Of a DNA stretch of 32,866 bases, positions 1-7,308 are shown one piece after another. Numbering within the stretch: the stretch's first letter is position 1; the number at the start of each line of letters is the position of its first letter. The DNA is from Deltaproteobacteria bacterium. GTDB lineage: Bacteria > Myxococcota_A > Polyangia > Polyangiales > JADJMO01. The notes under the pieces are model-generated. The model was not told the DNA's origin. It made no database searches and worked only from the letters and a program-made list of their open reading frames with translations. The translations under genes were made by a program, and so were the position numbers. The stretch lies in contig JACPFM010000202.1 of assembly GCA_016182965.1 (NCBI GenBank), positions 13,722 through 46,587 on the forward strand, read 5' to 3'.

Positions 1-724
1 TCACGAAGCCGTCGCGGTCGAGCGCCGGTCCGCCCGAGTCTCCCTCGCACACCGCGCCGTCTCCCCACCACTCCGAGCTCACGAGCTGCGACGACCGGCA
101 GCCGAGCCCGACGCACGCCACGTGCAGATCGTCGAGGCGCCGTCGCGTCCCGGAGGGCGCGATCGCGCCGTCGCGACCGAACCCGACGGCGGCGAACGCC
201 TCGCCCGGGCTCGGATCGCGATCGACGCGGATCGGCAGCGGCACCGCCTCGGTCGGCTCGAGCGGCTCGTCGAGGACGAGCGCGGCGACGTCGGCGCCGC
301 AGAAGGACTGATCGTCGGGGACCACCACGCGCGCCACGCCGTGTCGCCGCGTCGGGATCGCCGTCTGCGACGCGGTGACCACGTAGATCTCGCTCGGGGC
401 GGACGCCGCGCCGAGCATCGTGCGCGCGCAGTCCACCGAGGGACCGTCGATCACCGGCGCGATGCAGTGTCGCGCGGTCATCACCACGCGCGGGGTCACC
501 AGCACGCCCGAGCAAAGCGAGCCGCGATCCATGGTCAGCACGGCCACGACCGCGGACTGCTCCGGATCCATCGTGCCGGACGCGATCGCCGCGCTCGACG
601 TCCCGACCTGCTCCTCAGCCGCGGAGGGGGTCGCGCAGGACAGGGGCCCCGCGCACGCGACCACGGAGAGCGCCACCCCGACCCACGCCGAACGAGCCAC
701 GAAGCGGACTTCCGCAACGTACAT
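1..724 (-). CDS. Secreted trypsin-like (S1) serine protease, 3' end cut off by window edge
   Basis: Translating the complement from the ATG at 724 gives 241 codons open to the left edge. The N-terminus is hydrophobic and ends in VVAC, a possible lipobox, so the protein is exported and perhaps a lipoprotein. The S1 triad motifs appear in order: MTARHC (catalytic His), DVAALVLDEP (Asp region) and CEGDSGGPAL (catalytic Ser) close to the edge. The usual C-terminal strand of the fold lies outside the window. A GTG about 10 codons downstream of the ATG (VARSAWVGV) would give a more compact signal peptide, so the exact start is uncertain. The gene diverges from the FHA/kinase gene, with 44 bases between starts. 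The family cleaves peptide bonds outside the cytoplasm; the substrate is unknown. Confidence 0.85.
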   Translation of the reverse strand, partial: MYVAEVRFVARSAWVGVALSVVACAGPLSCATPSAAEEQVGTSSAAIASGTMDPEQSAVVAVLTMDRGSLCSGVLVTPRVVMTARHCIAPVIDGPSVDCARTMLGAASAPSEIYVVTASQTAIPTRRHGVARVVVPDDQSFCGADVAALVLDEPLEPTEAVPLPIRVDRDPSPGEAFAAVGFGRDGAIAPSGTRRRLDDLHVACVGLGCRSSQLVSSEWWGDGAVCEGDSGGPALDRDGFV

Positions 725-768
725 GCCGTCCCGCGACGCGCGACGCGCGTACACGGTATGCTCGACGC

Positions 769-2151
769 GTGGCCGGGGGCAGCGCCGAATGGACGCTCGT
801 TCGCCAGACGACGGCGGGCGGCGGCGGCGTGCGCTGCGACCTGCCGCTCGGCGCCCGGTTCGTCGCGGGACGCGCGCCCGACGCACCCATCCGCCTGCCG
901 GAGGAAGACGCGGCCGCGTCCCGGTACCACGCGGCCTTCGAGGCGTCGGCGCTCGGCGTGCAGGTCATCGACCTCAACAGCCGCAACGGCGTGTACGTCG
1001 GCGGCCGCCGCGTTCCGAGCGCGGTGCTCCGAGGGTACGATCGCGTCCAGCTCGGGACCACGGTCTTCGTGCTGGAGCATCGTCCGAGCCCCGCCGAGGC
1101 GACCGGCGAGCACGCGCAGGTCGTCTCGCCGCCGACCTGGGGCGGGTCGACCGTGAAGGCGCTCCCCTATCGCTGCGCGCTGTGCGACGAGAAGGGCCCG
1201 GTGCCCGCGCTCGATCACGAGCCGTGGTGGCTCGAGACGGAGTGGATCTGCGCGGCCTGCGCGCGCGCGCGGCGCAGCCCCCGAGAGCTGTCGCCGGTGC
1301 AGGTCCCGGACGTGATCGGCGACTTCGACATCCTGCGCTTCCTGGTGCGCGGCGGCATGTCCGCCGTCTTCGAGGCGCGGCACACGCGCGGCGGCATGCG
1401 CGCCGCCGTGAAGGTGATGCTCCCCGGCCACGGCCTCGAGCGCACCGAGCTGCGTCGCTTCGTCAAGGAGCAGCGCACCACGCTGCGCCTGCGCCACCAG
1501 CGCATCGTGCGGTGCTTCGGCGTCGGCACCACGAGCGACGGCGCGCCGTGGGTCGCCTCCGAGCTGATGTCGCGCGGCGACGCCGAGGCGCTGGCCGCGC
1601 CCGACTCCGACGTGCGCACGGTGGTCACCGTGATGAGCGACGTCTTCGAGGCGCTCGCCTACGCGCACGTCGAGGGCATCGTGCACCGTGACATCAAGCC
1701 GTCGAACATCCTCCTCGAGCGCGAAGGCGCGCGCGCGAAGCTCGCCGATTTCGGCCTCGCCAAGTCGTTCCGCGACATCGGCGGCACCATCATCACCGCG
1801 CCCGGCGAGATCGGCGGGTCCGCCGCGTTCATCGCGCCCGAGCAGCTCCTCGGCTTCCGCGACGCCGGGCCGAGCGTCGACGTCTACGGCGCCGCGGCGA
1901 CGATGTACTTCCTGCTCACCAGGGAGCTGCCGGTCGCGCTGTCGCAGCCCTTCGAGCGCGCGACCGAGCCGCAGATGTGCCTCGCGGCCCTGGCCGACGA
2001 GCGCGTCCCGATCGCGAGGCGACGCCCCGATCTGCACCCGTGGCTCGCGCAGTGGATCGACCTGCTGGTGTGCCGCGATCACCAGCGGCGCGCGCACCTG
2101 TCGCCCGGGCAGGTGGCGCTGACGCTACAGGCGTTTCTCGCGGAGCGCTGA
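769..2151 (+). CDS. FHA domain / Cys4 motif / Ser-Thr protein kinase
   Basis: A 460-residue cytoplasmic protein with a GTG start; no in-frame ATG lies nearby upstream. Residues about 1-105 form an FHA phosphothreonine-binding domain (GRxxDAPIRLPEE, SRYHAAFE, LNSRNGVYVGG). Residues about 133-163 carry two CxxC pairs (CALC and CAAC) that could bind zinc. The rest is a Hanks-type kinase domain with AVKV (Lys215), HRDIKPSN (Asp308), DFGLAKS (Asp327) and the APEQL motif. The glycine loop reads VRGGMSAVF, so the first glycine of GxGxxG is replaced by valine; the catalytic residues are intact. No membrane segment is seen. Placing FHA before the kinase suggests recruitment to, or control by, phosphorylated partners. 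It ends just before a strong hairpin. Confidence 0.9.
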   Translation: MAGGSAEWTLVRQTTAGGGGVRCDLPLGARFVAGRAPDAPIRLPEEDAAASRYHAAFEASALGVQVIDLNSRNGVYVGGRRVPSAVLRGYDRVQLGTTVFVLEHRPSPAEATGEHAQVVSPPTWGGSTVKALPYRCALCDEKGPVPALDHEPWWLETEWICAACARARRSPRELSPVQVPDVIGDFDILRFLVRGGMSAVFEARHTRGGMRAAVKVMLPGHGLERTELRRFVKEQRTTLRLRHQRIVRCFGVGTTSDGAPWVASELMSRGDAEALAAPDSDVRTVVTVMSDVFEALAYAHVEGIVHRDIKPSNILLEREGARAKLADFGLAKSFRDIGGTIITAPGEIGGSAAFIAPEQLLGFRDAGPSVDVYGAAATMYFLLTRELPVALSQPFERATEPQMCLAALADERVPIARRRPDLHPWLAQWIDLLVCRDHQRRAHLSPGQVALTLQAFLAER

Positions 2152-2156
2152 CGAGG

Positions 2157-2192
2157 TTGCCCCCGGACTGAAGTGTTTCAACCCGGGGGCAA
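2157..2192. terminator. Bidirectional hairpin terminator between convergent genes
   Basis: TTGCCCCCGG (2157-2166) pairs perfectly with CCGGGGGCAA (2183-2192). The loop holds a further TGAA/TTCA pairing. The arms begin and end in AA/TT, so the element can work in both directions. It lies 5 bases after the kinase stop and 1 base before the end of the leftward metalloprotease gene. Confidence 0.75.
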
Positions 2193-2193
2193 T

Positions 2194-3162
2194 TCAGCGG
2201 CCCCGGCGACGGCGGGCGATGACCCCGAGGAGCAGCGTGGCGCCGCCGAGGCCGAGCGCCGCGTCGGCGCCCGACGCGCGCCCGCCGGGGACCGCGCACG
2301 CCGCGCAGCCCGACGTCACCGTCGACTCGGGATCGCCGCCGCCGCATTCGAGCGCGAGCCCGCGCCGCGGCGTGGTGTCGCACGGGGCCGAACGCCCGGG
2401 CGGGTACGCCGCGCAGATCGCGCAGATGTCGTCTTGCGACAGGTCGCGCATGTAGACCTCGCGCTGCTCGTAGCGCGCGTACATCGTCGGCGTCTTGGTC
2501 TTGTCGGTGGGCTGCGGCAGGTTGGTGTGCGCGAGGCCGAGGAAGTGCCCGGCCTCGTGCGTGAGGATCGACTCGAAGTCGTAGAGCACGCGACCCGGCG
2601 GATCGGCGGTGGTGATCGGGTTGTTCGCCGTGTTCACCTCCATGTCCGCGTCGTAGATCTCACCGCTCTCGGTGTTGAAGGTGACGGTGGTGAGCGCGAG
2701 GGTGGTGTCGGCGTCGGGCTTGGGGGTGCCGTCGCACTCCGTCCAGGCCACGTCGCGGAACACGATCGCGTTCGCGTTGCCGACCTTGCCGTTGTACTCG
2801 ACGCAGTCGCAGCTCACCGGGCCGATGTCCTTCACCTCGATCGAGGGAGTGCCCTTGTCGAAGGGGCCGGAGCACGCGACCGGATCGGCCGGGCAGGCGG
2901 GCCTCTTCCAGGCGTCGAACGACCGCTGTGCGACGGCGCGTGTCGTAGCGAGGTCGATCCAGCGGCTCCCGTCGCGCTGCACCGAGAAGCCGACGCAGCG
3001 GGTCGACCAGTAGAGCGGACGGCCGGTGGCGTCGCACGGCTCCGACGCGGTCGGCACGAACCCTTGCGTGGTCGTGGTGCGGCACCACGCCCGCGCTTCG
3101 CGGGGCGCGCCGATCAGCGCGACCGCGAGGACTGCCCCGAGGAGGGCCTCACTTCTTCCCAC
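2194..3162 (-). CDS. Secreted matrixin-like zinc metalloprotease with MYXO-CTERM tail
   Basis: A 322-residue protein with an N-terminal signal peptide (hydrophobic stretch ending AREARA). The zinc site HEAGHFLGLAH spans residues 202-212, giving His202, His206 and His212 as ligands and Glu203 as catalytic base. A methionine in TMYARY about 15 residues later could be the Met-turn. These are metzincin/matrixin hallmarks. The C-terminus has a Cys pair (GCAACAV), a hydrophobic segment (LGLGGATLLLGVIA) and an RRRRGR end, matching MYXO-CTERM sorting tails that place proteins on the myxobacterial surface. Its start overlaps the 3' end of the upstream exported-protein gene by 14 bases, so the two are probably co-translated. 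The substrate is unknown. Confidence 0.88.
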   Translation of the reverse strand: MGRSEALLGAVLAVALIGAPREARAWCRTTTTQGFVPTASEPCDATGRPLYWSTRCVGFSVQRDGSRWIDLATTRAVAQRSFDAWKRPACPADPVACSGPFDKGTPSIEVKDIGPVSCDCVEYNGKVGNANAIVFRDVAWTECDGTPKPDADTTLALTTVTFNTESGEIYDADMEVNTANNPITTADPPGRVLYDFESILTHEAGHFLGLAHTNLPQPTDKTKTPTMYARYEQREVYMRDLSQDDICAICAAYPPGRSAPCDTTPRRGLALECGGGDPESTVTSGCAACAVPGGRASGADAALGLGGATLLLGVIARRRRGR

Positions 3163-3787
3163 GAGCCGCCCAGAGCGCGCGGAGCTCGGTGACCACCGTG
3201 GGCAGCGCCTTGCCCGCCAACGTCTCGGCGGCGGGCTTGGGGGCCGTCTTCGGGTCGACCTTCGCGTTCGGCACGAGCACCAGATCGACGGGGCGGGCGA
3301 TCACGCGCGCCACCTTGTCGGGGCCGACCTCGACCGCGAGCGCGCCCTGCGCCATGCCGGTGACCGTGAGCGCGCCGGCGAGCGCCTTGCCCCCGGGGGG
3401 CATCGCGCGGAGGAACAGCACCATCGGCTTGTCGACCGGGAGCACCGCCTCGCCGTGGGTGATCTGCCCGATGCCGTCGACCGTGCCGCCGAGCGTGCGG
3501 ACGACGATCGACTCGCCGGCCTTCTTGCCGCCGGCGCCGGCGACGGCGGTGTCGATGGCGACGGTGGTGTAGGTGATGATCCGGCCGCCCTCCCAGCGCG
3601 ACGTCTTCGACTTCGGGATGCCGACGACGACCGTCTCGCTGCGGTCGACGAGGTCCTCGACCGACAGCGCGATGGCGGTCGAGGCGTGCGCCGCGTGCGG
3701 AGCGACGGCTGCCGCGCCGAGCGCGATGAGGCCGGCTGCGACCGTCGAGGTCGCCGCGAGCAGGAGGAGACGGGCCTTTCGAAGCAT
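3149..3787 (-). CDS. Exported protein of unknown function, paired with a matrixin
   Basis: A 212-residue protein with a typical signal peptide (MLRKARLLLLAATS, hydrophobic core, cleavage near AHAS at about residue 36). The mature part begins ALSVEDLVDRSETVVVG and is rich in beta-strand patterns; no catalytic motif was recognised. A Lys/Pro-rich stretch (VDPKTAPKPAAE) precedes the C-terminal helix. The next gene, a secreted metalloprotease, starts inside its last codons. That overlap suggests a functional pair, for example an inhibitor, chaperone or substrate of the protease; this is inference. The start is the only ATG next to the signal peptide. Confidence 0.75.
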   Translation of the reverse strand: MLRKARLLLLAATSTVAAGLIALGAAAVAPHAAHASTAIALSVEDLVDRSETVVVGIPKSKTSRWEGGRIITYTTVAIDTAVAGAGGKKAGESIVVRTLGGTVDGIGQITHGEAVLPVDKPMVLFLRAMPPGGKALAGALTVTGMAQGALAVEVGPDKVARVIARPVDLVLVPNAKVDPKTAPKPAAETLAGKALPTVVTELRALWAARGKK

Positions 3788-3838
3788 GCGCCGTTAGCGT
3801 AGCGAGCGCCGGGCCGGCCAGCCAGCCGCGAGGATGGC

Positions 3839-4702
3839 TCAGCCCTGCCGCGCGCCCAGCGCCGCTTCGACCGCCTCGCGCATCGCGCGCCGGACCGCCG
3901 GCTCGATCGGTCGGGCCGGTTGCGCCGGAGGCGCGAGAAAGATGGACAACGCGCGCGCGCCCTGTTCGACCAGCATGCCGAGCCCGCCGATGGCCCGCGC
4001 GCCGTCGGCTGCGGCCCGCGCGAGGAACGGAGTGACCGCGGGCCGATAGACCAGGTCGTAGGCGACCGCATCGGCGGTGCGCGGCGCGCGCGCCCACGCG
4101 TCGGCGATGGCGGCGCCGTCGGGCCCGCCCTCCATGCCGGCGCTCGTCGCGTTGATCACGAGGTCCCACGGATCACCGGCGGTCAGCGTGCTCCACGGCA
4201 CCGCGACGCCGGCGCCGACGGCGTGCGCGAGGGCGCGCGCGGCGGCGTCGTCGCGTCCGGCGATTCCGAGCTCCGCGCCGAGCCCGCGCATCGCCACCGC
4301 CGCCGCGCGCGCGGCGCCGCCGGTGCCGAGCAGCAGCACCCGCTTCGGCCGGACGCCCTCGCCGGCGAGATCGGCGCGGAGCCCGTCGCAGTCGGTGTTG
4401 GAGCCGACCAGGCGACCCGTCGCGTCGACGTGCAGCGTGTTGACCGCGCCGACCGCGTGCGCTTCGTCGCTGAGGACGTCGCACAGGCGCATCGCCTCGA
4501 CCTTGTGCGGGACCGTGACGTTCAGGCCGTGGATGTCGCCGCGCCGCACCCGATCGAGCACGCCGGGCAGCTGCGCCGCCGTCACCAGCATCGTCTCGTA
4601 GGTGTGGGGCAGGTCGAGGACGCGGAACGCCGCGCGGTGCATCACCGGGCTGAGCGAGTGGGCGATCGGATCGCCGATGACGTAGAAGCGCTTCGGGCTC
4701 AT
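3839..4702 (-). CDS. aroE: Shikimate dehydrogenase
   Basis: A 287-residue enzyme that reduces 3-dehydroshikimate to shikimate with NADPH in aromatic amino-acid synthesis; cytoplasmic. Visible motifs are SLSPVMH at 16-22 (shikimate binding), NVTVPHK with catalytic Lys67, NTD with catalytic Asp104, GTGGAARA from 126 (NADP-binding loop), NATSAGM, and GLGMLVEQGA near the end. The length is normal for AroE. The reading frame stays open far upstream, but that part is a shadow of xseA. The true start at 4702 overlaps the xseA stop as ATGA, so aroE is translationally coupled to xseA. Confidence 0.95.
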   Translation of the reverse strand: MSPKRFYVIGDPIAHSLSPVMHRAAFRVLDLPHTYETMLVTAAQLPGVLDRVRRGDIHGLNVTVPHKVEAMRLCDVLSDEAHAVGAVNTLHVDATGRLVGSNTDCDGLRADLAGEGVRPKRVLLLGTGGAARAAAVAMRGLGAELGIAGRDDAAARALAHAVGAGVAVPWSTLTAGDPWDLVINATSAGMEGGPDGAAIADAWARAPRTADAVAYDLVYRPAVTPFLARAAADGARAIGGLGMLVEQGARALSIFLAPPAQPARPIEPAVRRAMREAVEAALGARQG

Positions 4703-6141
4703 TCGTCGTCGTCCGGCGGATGGGTGGCGGTGACCTCGGCGTCGACCGCGCCGCGATCGAGCCGGACCGACAGGCGATCGCCGACGCGGACGTCGCGCGC
4801 GTCGCGCACCGCCCGGCCGTCGGGCCCGAGGGCGATCGCGTACCCGCGCGCCAGCACCGCCAGCGGCGAGATGGCGTCGAGCTTGTGCGCGACCATCGCC
4901 ACGCGCGATCGCTCCTGCTCGAGCACGCGCGCGATCGCCGCGCGCAGGCGGAAGGGCAGCGGCGCGAGCGCGCGTCGCGAGTCGGCGAGGACCGTGCGGG
5001 GGTGGCGCGCGGCGAGGCGGCGCTCGAGGTGTTCCTTCTCTCGCGCGCGCTCGGCGATGCGCCCGCGCATCGACTGCGCCATGCGATCGGCGAGGTCGTC
5101 GACGAGCTGTCGTCGCATGGCGAGGGCGCGCTCGGGGGCGCGCACCCGTCGATCGAGGCGGGCGAGCGTCGCCGCGTCGCCCTGCATGCGGCTGCGCATC
5201 GCCAGGGTCAGTCGCCGGAGGCCCTCGGCGAGCCGGTCGCGACGCGCGGCGTGATCGGGCACCACCAGCTCGGCCGCCTGCGACGGCGTGGCGGCGCGCA
5301 CGTCGGCGACGAGGCAGGCGATCGACCAGTCGACCTCGTGGCCGACGGCCGCGACCACCGGCTTCGGGCACGCGGCGATCGCGCGGGCGAGGTCCTCGTC
5401 GTCGAAGGCCGCGAGGTCCTCGGCCGAGCCGCCGCCGCGGCCGATGATGATCACGTCGACCTCGGCGACGCGTGCGAGCCGCTCGAGGGCGCGGCGCAGC
5501 TGCGCGGCGGCGACGTCGCCCTGCACCTGCGCCGGCGAGAGCAGGATGGGGACGCGCCCGCGGCGCCGCGCGACCTTCACGATGTCGTGGAACGCGGCGC
5601 CGGTCGGGCTGGTCACCACGCCGATGACGCGCGGCTCGCTCGGCAGGGGCCGCTTGCGAGCCTCGTCGAAGAGCCCCTCGGCCGACAGCTTGCGCTTGAG
5701 CGCCTCGCGGCGGGCGGCGAGATCGCCCTCGCCCGCGGCCATCGCGCGCTGCACGACGAGCTGCAGCGCGCCGCGCGGGGCGAAGACCTCGGGCGTCGCG
5801 CGCAGCCGCACGCGCGCGCCGTTGGCGATGCGGTCGCCGCCGGCGAGCTGCGCCTCGCGGCGGAACATCGCGCAGCTGACGCACGCGTCGGCGCGCTCGT
5901 CCTTGAGCGTGAAATAGAGGTGCCCCGTCGGCGCTGGTCCGCGGAACCCGGAGACCTCCCCCTCGACCACCACCTGCCCGAGCGTCTGCACGCGCTGCCG
6001 AAGCCGGTTGGCGAGGTCGAGGACGGAGAAGACCTCTTCACGCGGCTCTTCGCGCGGCGGGCGCGGCTCCGGGCGCGCATCGCGGTCGTCGGGCGCGCGA
6101 TCGAAGAGCGGCAGGTATGGCGACCGTGAGCGCGACGACAC
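4699..6141 (-). CDS. xseA: Exodeoxyribonuclease VII large subunit
   Basis: A 480-residue protein. Residues about 36-135 form the OB-fold single-strand DNA-binding domain (FSVLDLANRLRQRV, VEGEVSGFRGP, GHLYFTLKD). The catalytic domain follows with VIGVVTSPTGAAFHDI, IIIGRGGGSAEDL and VAAVGHEVDWS. Asp186, Arg235, His268 and Asp271 align by motif with the active-site residues known from E. coli XseA. An Arg-rich coiled-coil segment and a C-terminal beta domain complete the protein. With XseB it degrades single-stranded DNA to short oligonucleotides. No xseB lies in this window. The first 35 residues are a charged, Pro/Arg-rich extension. aroE starts inside its stop codon. Confidence 0.95.
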   Translation of the reverse strand: MSSRSRSPYLPLFDRAPDDRDARPEPRPPREEPREEVFSVLDLANRLRQRVQTLGQVVVEGEVSGFRGPAPTGHLYFTLKDERADACVSCAMFRREAQLAGGDRIANGARVRLRATPEVFAPRGALQLVVQRAMAAGEGDLAARREALKRKLSAEGLFDEARKRPLPSEPRVIGVVTSPTGAAFHDIVKVARRRGRVPILLSPAQVQGDVAAAQLRRALERLARVAEVDVIIIGRGGGSAEDLAAFDDEDLARAIAACPKPVVAAVGHEVDWSIACLVADVRAATPSQAAELVVPDHAARRDRLAEGLRRLTLAMRSRMQGDAATLARLDRRVRAPERALAMRRQLVDDLADRMAQSMRGRIAERAREKEHLERRLAARHPRTVLADSRRALAPLPFRLRAAIARVLEQERSRVAMVAHKLDAISPLAVLARGYAIALGPDGRAVRDARDVRVGDRLSVRLDRGAVDAEVTATHPPDDDE

Positions 6142-6161
6142 GCCCGACAGGCTAGCTCAGC

Positions 6162-6485
6162 TCACTTGCCGAGGTACTTCTTCGGGTCTGCCTTGAACTT
6201 GGAGTCGCAGCCAGGGCAGCAGAAGTAATAGGTCTTGCCCTCATGCTCGACCTTCGGCGAGCTCGCGGTGACCGTGAACTCCTCTTTGGAGATCAGGCAC
6301 AAGGTCTTGTCGCCGACCTTGGCGTCGCCCGGCTGCACGATACCCGAGGTGGCAGCCGAACCGGAGGTCGCGGGCGCCGCCGACGTGGCGGGCTCGGGCG
6401 CGGTGGTGGGAGCCGCCGGCTCCTTGGCGCCACCACCACAAGCAACGACGAGGAGCACGGGAGCGAGGAAGGAGAGCGTACGCAT
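6162..6485 (-). CDS. Small lipoprotein with YHS-type metal-binding domain
   Basis: A 107-residue protein. The signal peptide ends in LVVAC, a good lipobox with Cys16 as the lipidated residue. A Pro/Ala/Thr/Ser-rich linker (about residues 20-50) leads to a C-terminal YHS-like domain. That domain contains Cys63, then YYFCCPGCDSKF with Cys89, Cys90 and Cys93, then the family ending DPKKYL. YHS domains occur in copper- and heavy-metal-handling proteins, so this is probably an envelope metal-binding protein. It is leftward, 20 bases upstream of the xseA start, and may be transcribed together with xseA. A hexamer-repeat intergenic region lies upstream of it. Confidence 0.82.
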   Translation of the reverse strand: MRTLSFLAPVLLVVACGGGAKEPAAPTTAPEPATSAAPATSGSAATSGIVQPGDAKVGDKTLCLISKEEFTVTASSPKVEHEGKTYYFCCPGCDSKFKADPKKYLGK

Positions 6486-6558
6486 GGGCGGGGTTTCTCG
6501 GACGGAAGACCCGCGGACGCAAGCGCGACGGGTGATCCCGGTCAGCCGGGACGGGCGG

Positions 6559-6637
6559 GCGGACGCGAACGCGGAGGCGAACGCGGGGGCGGACGCGAAC
6601 GCGAAAGCGGGGGCGAACGCGGAGGCGGGAGCGGCGG
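6559..6637. repeat. Degenerate GCGAAC/GCGGAC/GCGGAG hexamer array
   Basis: About 13 tandem hexamers of the form GCGRAC or GCGGRG fill most of the 174-base gap between two leftward genes. The same hexamers recur at 16372-16400 and 30557-30621, always between genes. Confidence 0.8.
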
Positions 6638-6659
6638 ACCGACGGGGTGGCGGAGCGCG

Positions 6660-7244
6660 TCAGAAGACGACCAGGCCTCCGAGCATCGCGCCGCCGGTCG
6701 TCGGTGCGGCGCCGAAGCTCACCCGCTGCGCCTGGATGCTCGGCTTGTTCGAAGCGGCCGCGATGAGGAAGCAGAGCCCCGCGCCGCCGAGGACGCTCCC
6801 GACGATGGAGGCGCCGCCGAAGTGGCCCTTCTCGCCGGACTCGCGATTGTCGGGCCATTCGGAGAACATGGCCCACGTGAGCATCCCGAGCGAGGCGCCG
6901 ACGAGCGTCCAGCCGACGATGATGGACGTGCGACGCGTCGTCTTGTCGCCTGGATCGATCGCCACGCGTGTGGGGCCGCGGACCCGGATGTCCTCGTCGT
7001 AGGCATAGGTGCCCGGCGTCGCGTCGATGGCCACGCGATAGCGTCCGCGCGGGAGGTCGACCGAGCAGCCGCCGGCGCAGGTCTTCAGGGGAGAATCGCC
7101 GCCACGGTGGTAGACGCGGATCACCGGTCGCGCGCGACCCGACGAGTCGAGGCGCACCGGATCGGCGCGCACGCCGAGCGACAGCAGCAACGCGCCCGCG
7201 AGCAGCAGCGAGACGTGCCTACGCTTGGCTTCACGGTCGCTCAT
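6660..7244 (-). CDS. Membrane protein with PEGA-like domain, function unknown
   Basis: A 194-residue protein with an N-terminal signal-like segment (HVSLLLAGALLLSLGVRA). Next is a small beta domain of PEGA type (CSVDLPRGRYRVAIDATPG) at about residues 55-105, with Cys in CAGGC that could form a disulphide. Two C-terminal membrane segments follow, roughly residues 107-128 and 143-165. PEGA-type domains plus terminal helices are common in myxobacterial envelope proteins of unknown role. No catalytic motif was seen. It lies 64 bases downstream of the subtilase gene on the same strand, but nothing links it to that operon. Confidence 0.72.
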   Translation of the reverse strand: MSDREAKRRHVSLLLAGALLLSLGVRADPVRLDSSGRARPVIRVYHRGGDSPLKTCAGGCSVDLPRGRYRVAIDATPGTYAYDEDIRVRGPTRVAIDPGDKTTRRTSIIVGWTLVGASLGMLTWAMFSEWPDNRESGEKGHFGGASIVGSVLGGAGLCFLIAAASNKPSIQAQRVSFGAAPTTGGAMLGGLVVF

Positions 7245-7308
7245 CGCGTGAATCGATGATAGCGCGGCTGTGTCGTCTTCAAGGCCTTCGGCGTGTTCGA
7301 CGCTCCCG

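Noticed and set aside
4703..5884. Long N-terminal extension of aroE
   Set aside because: The extension is Arg-rich and lies over xseA, which has all active-site motifs in another frame; AroE similarity begins at 4702.
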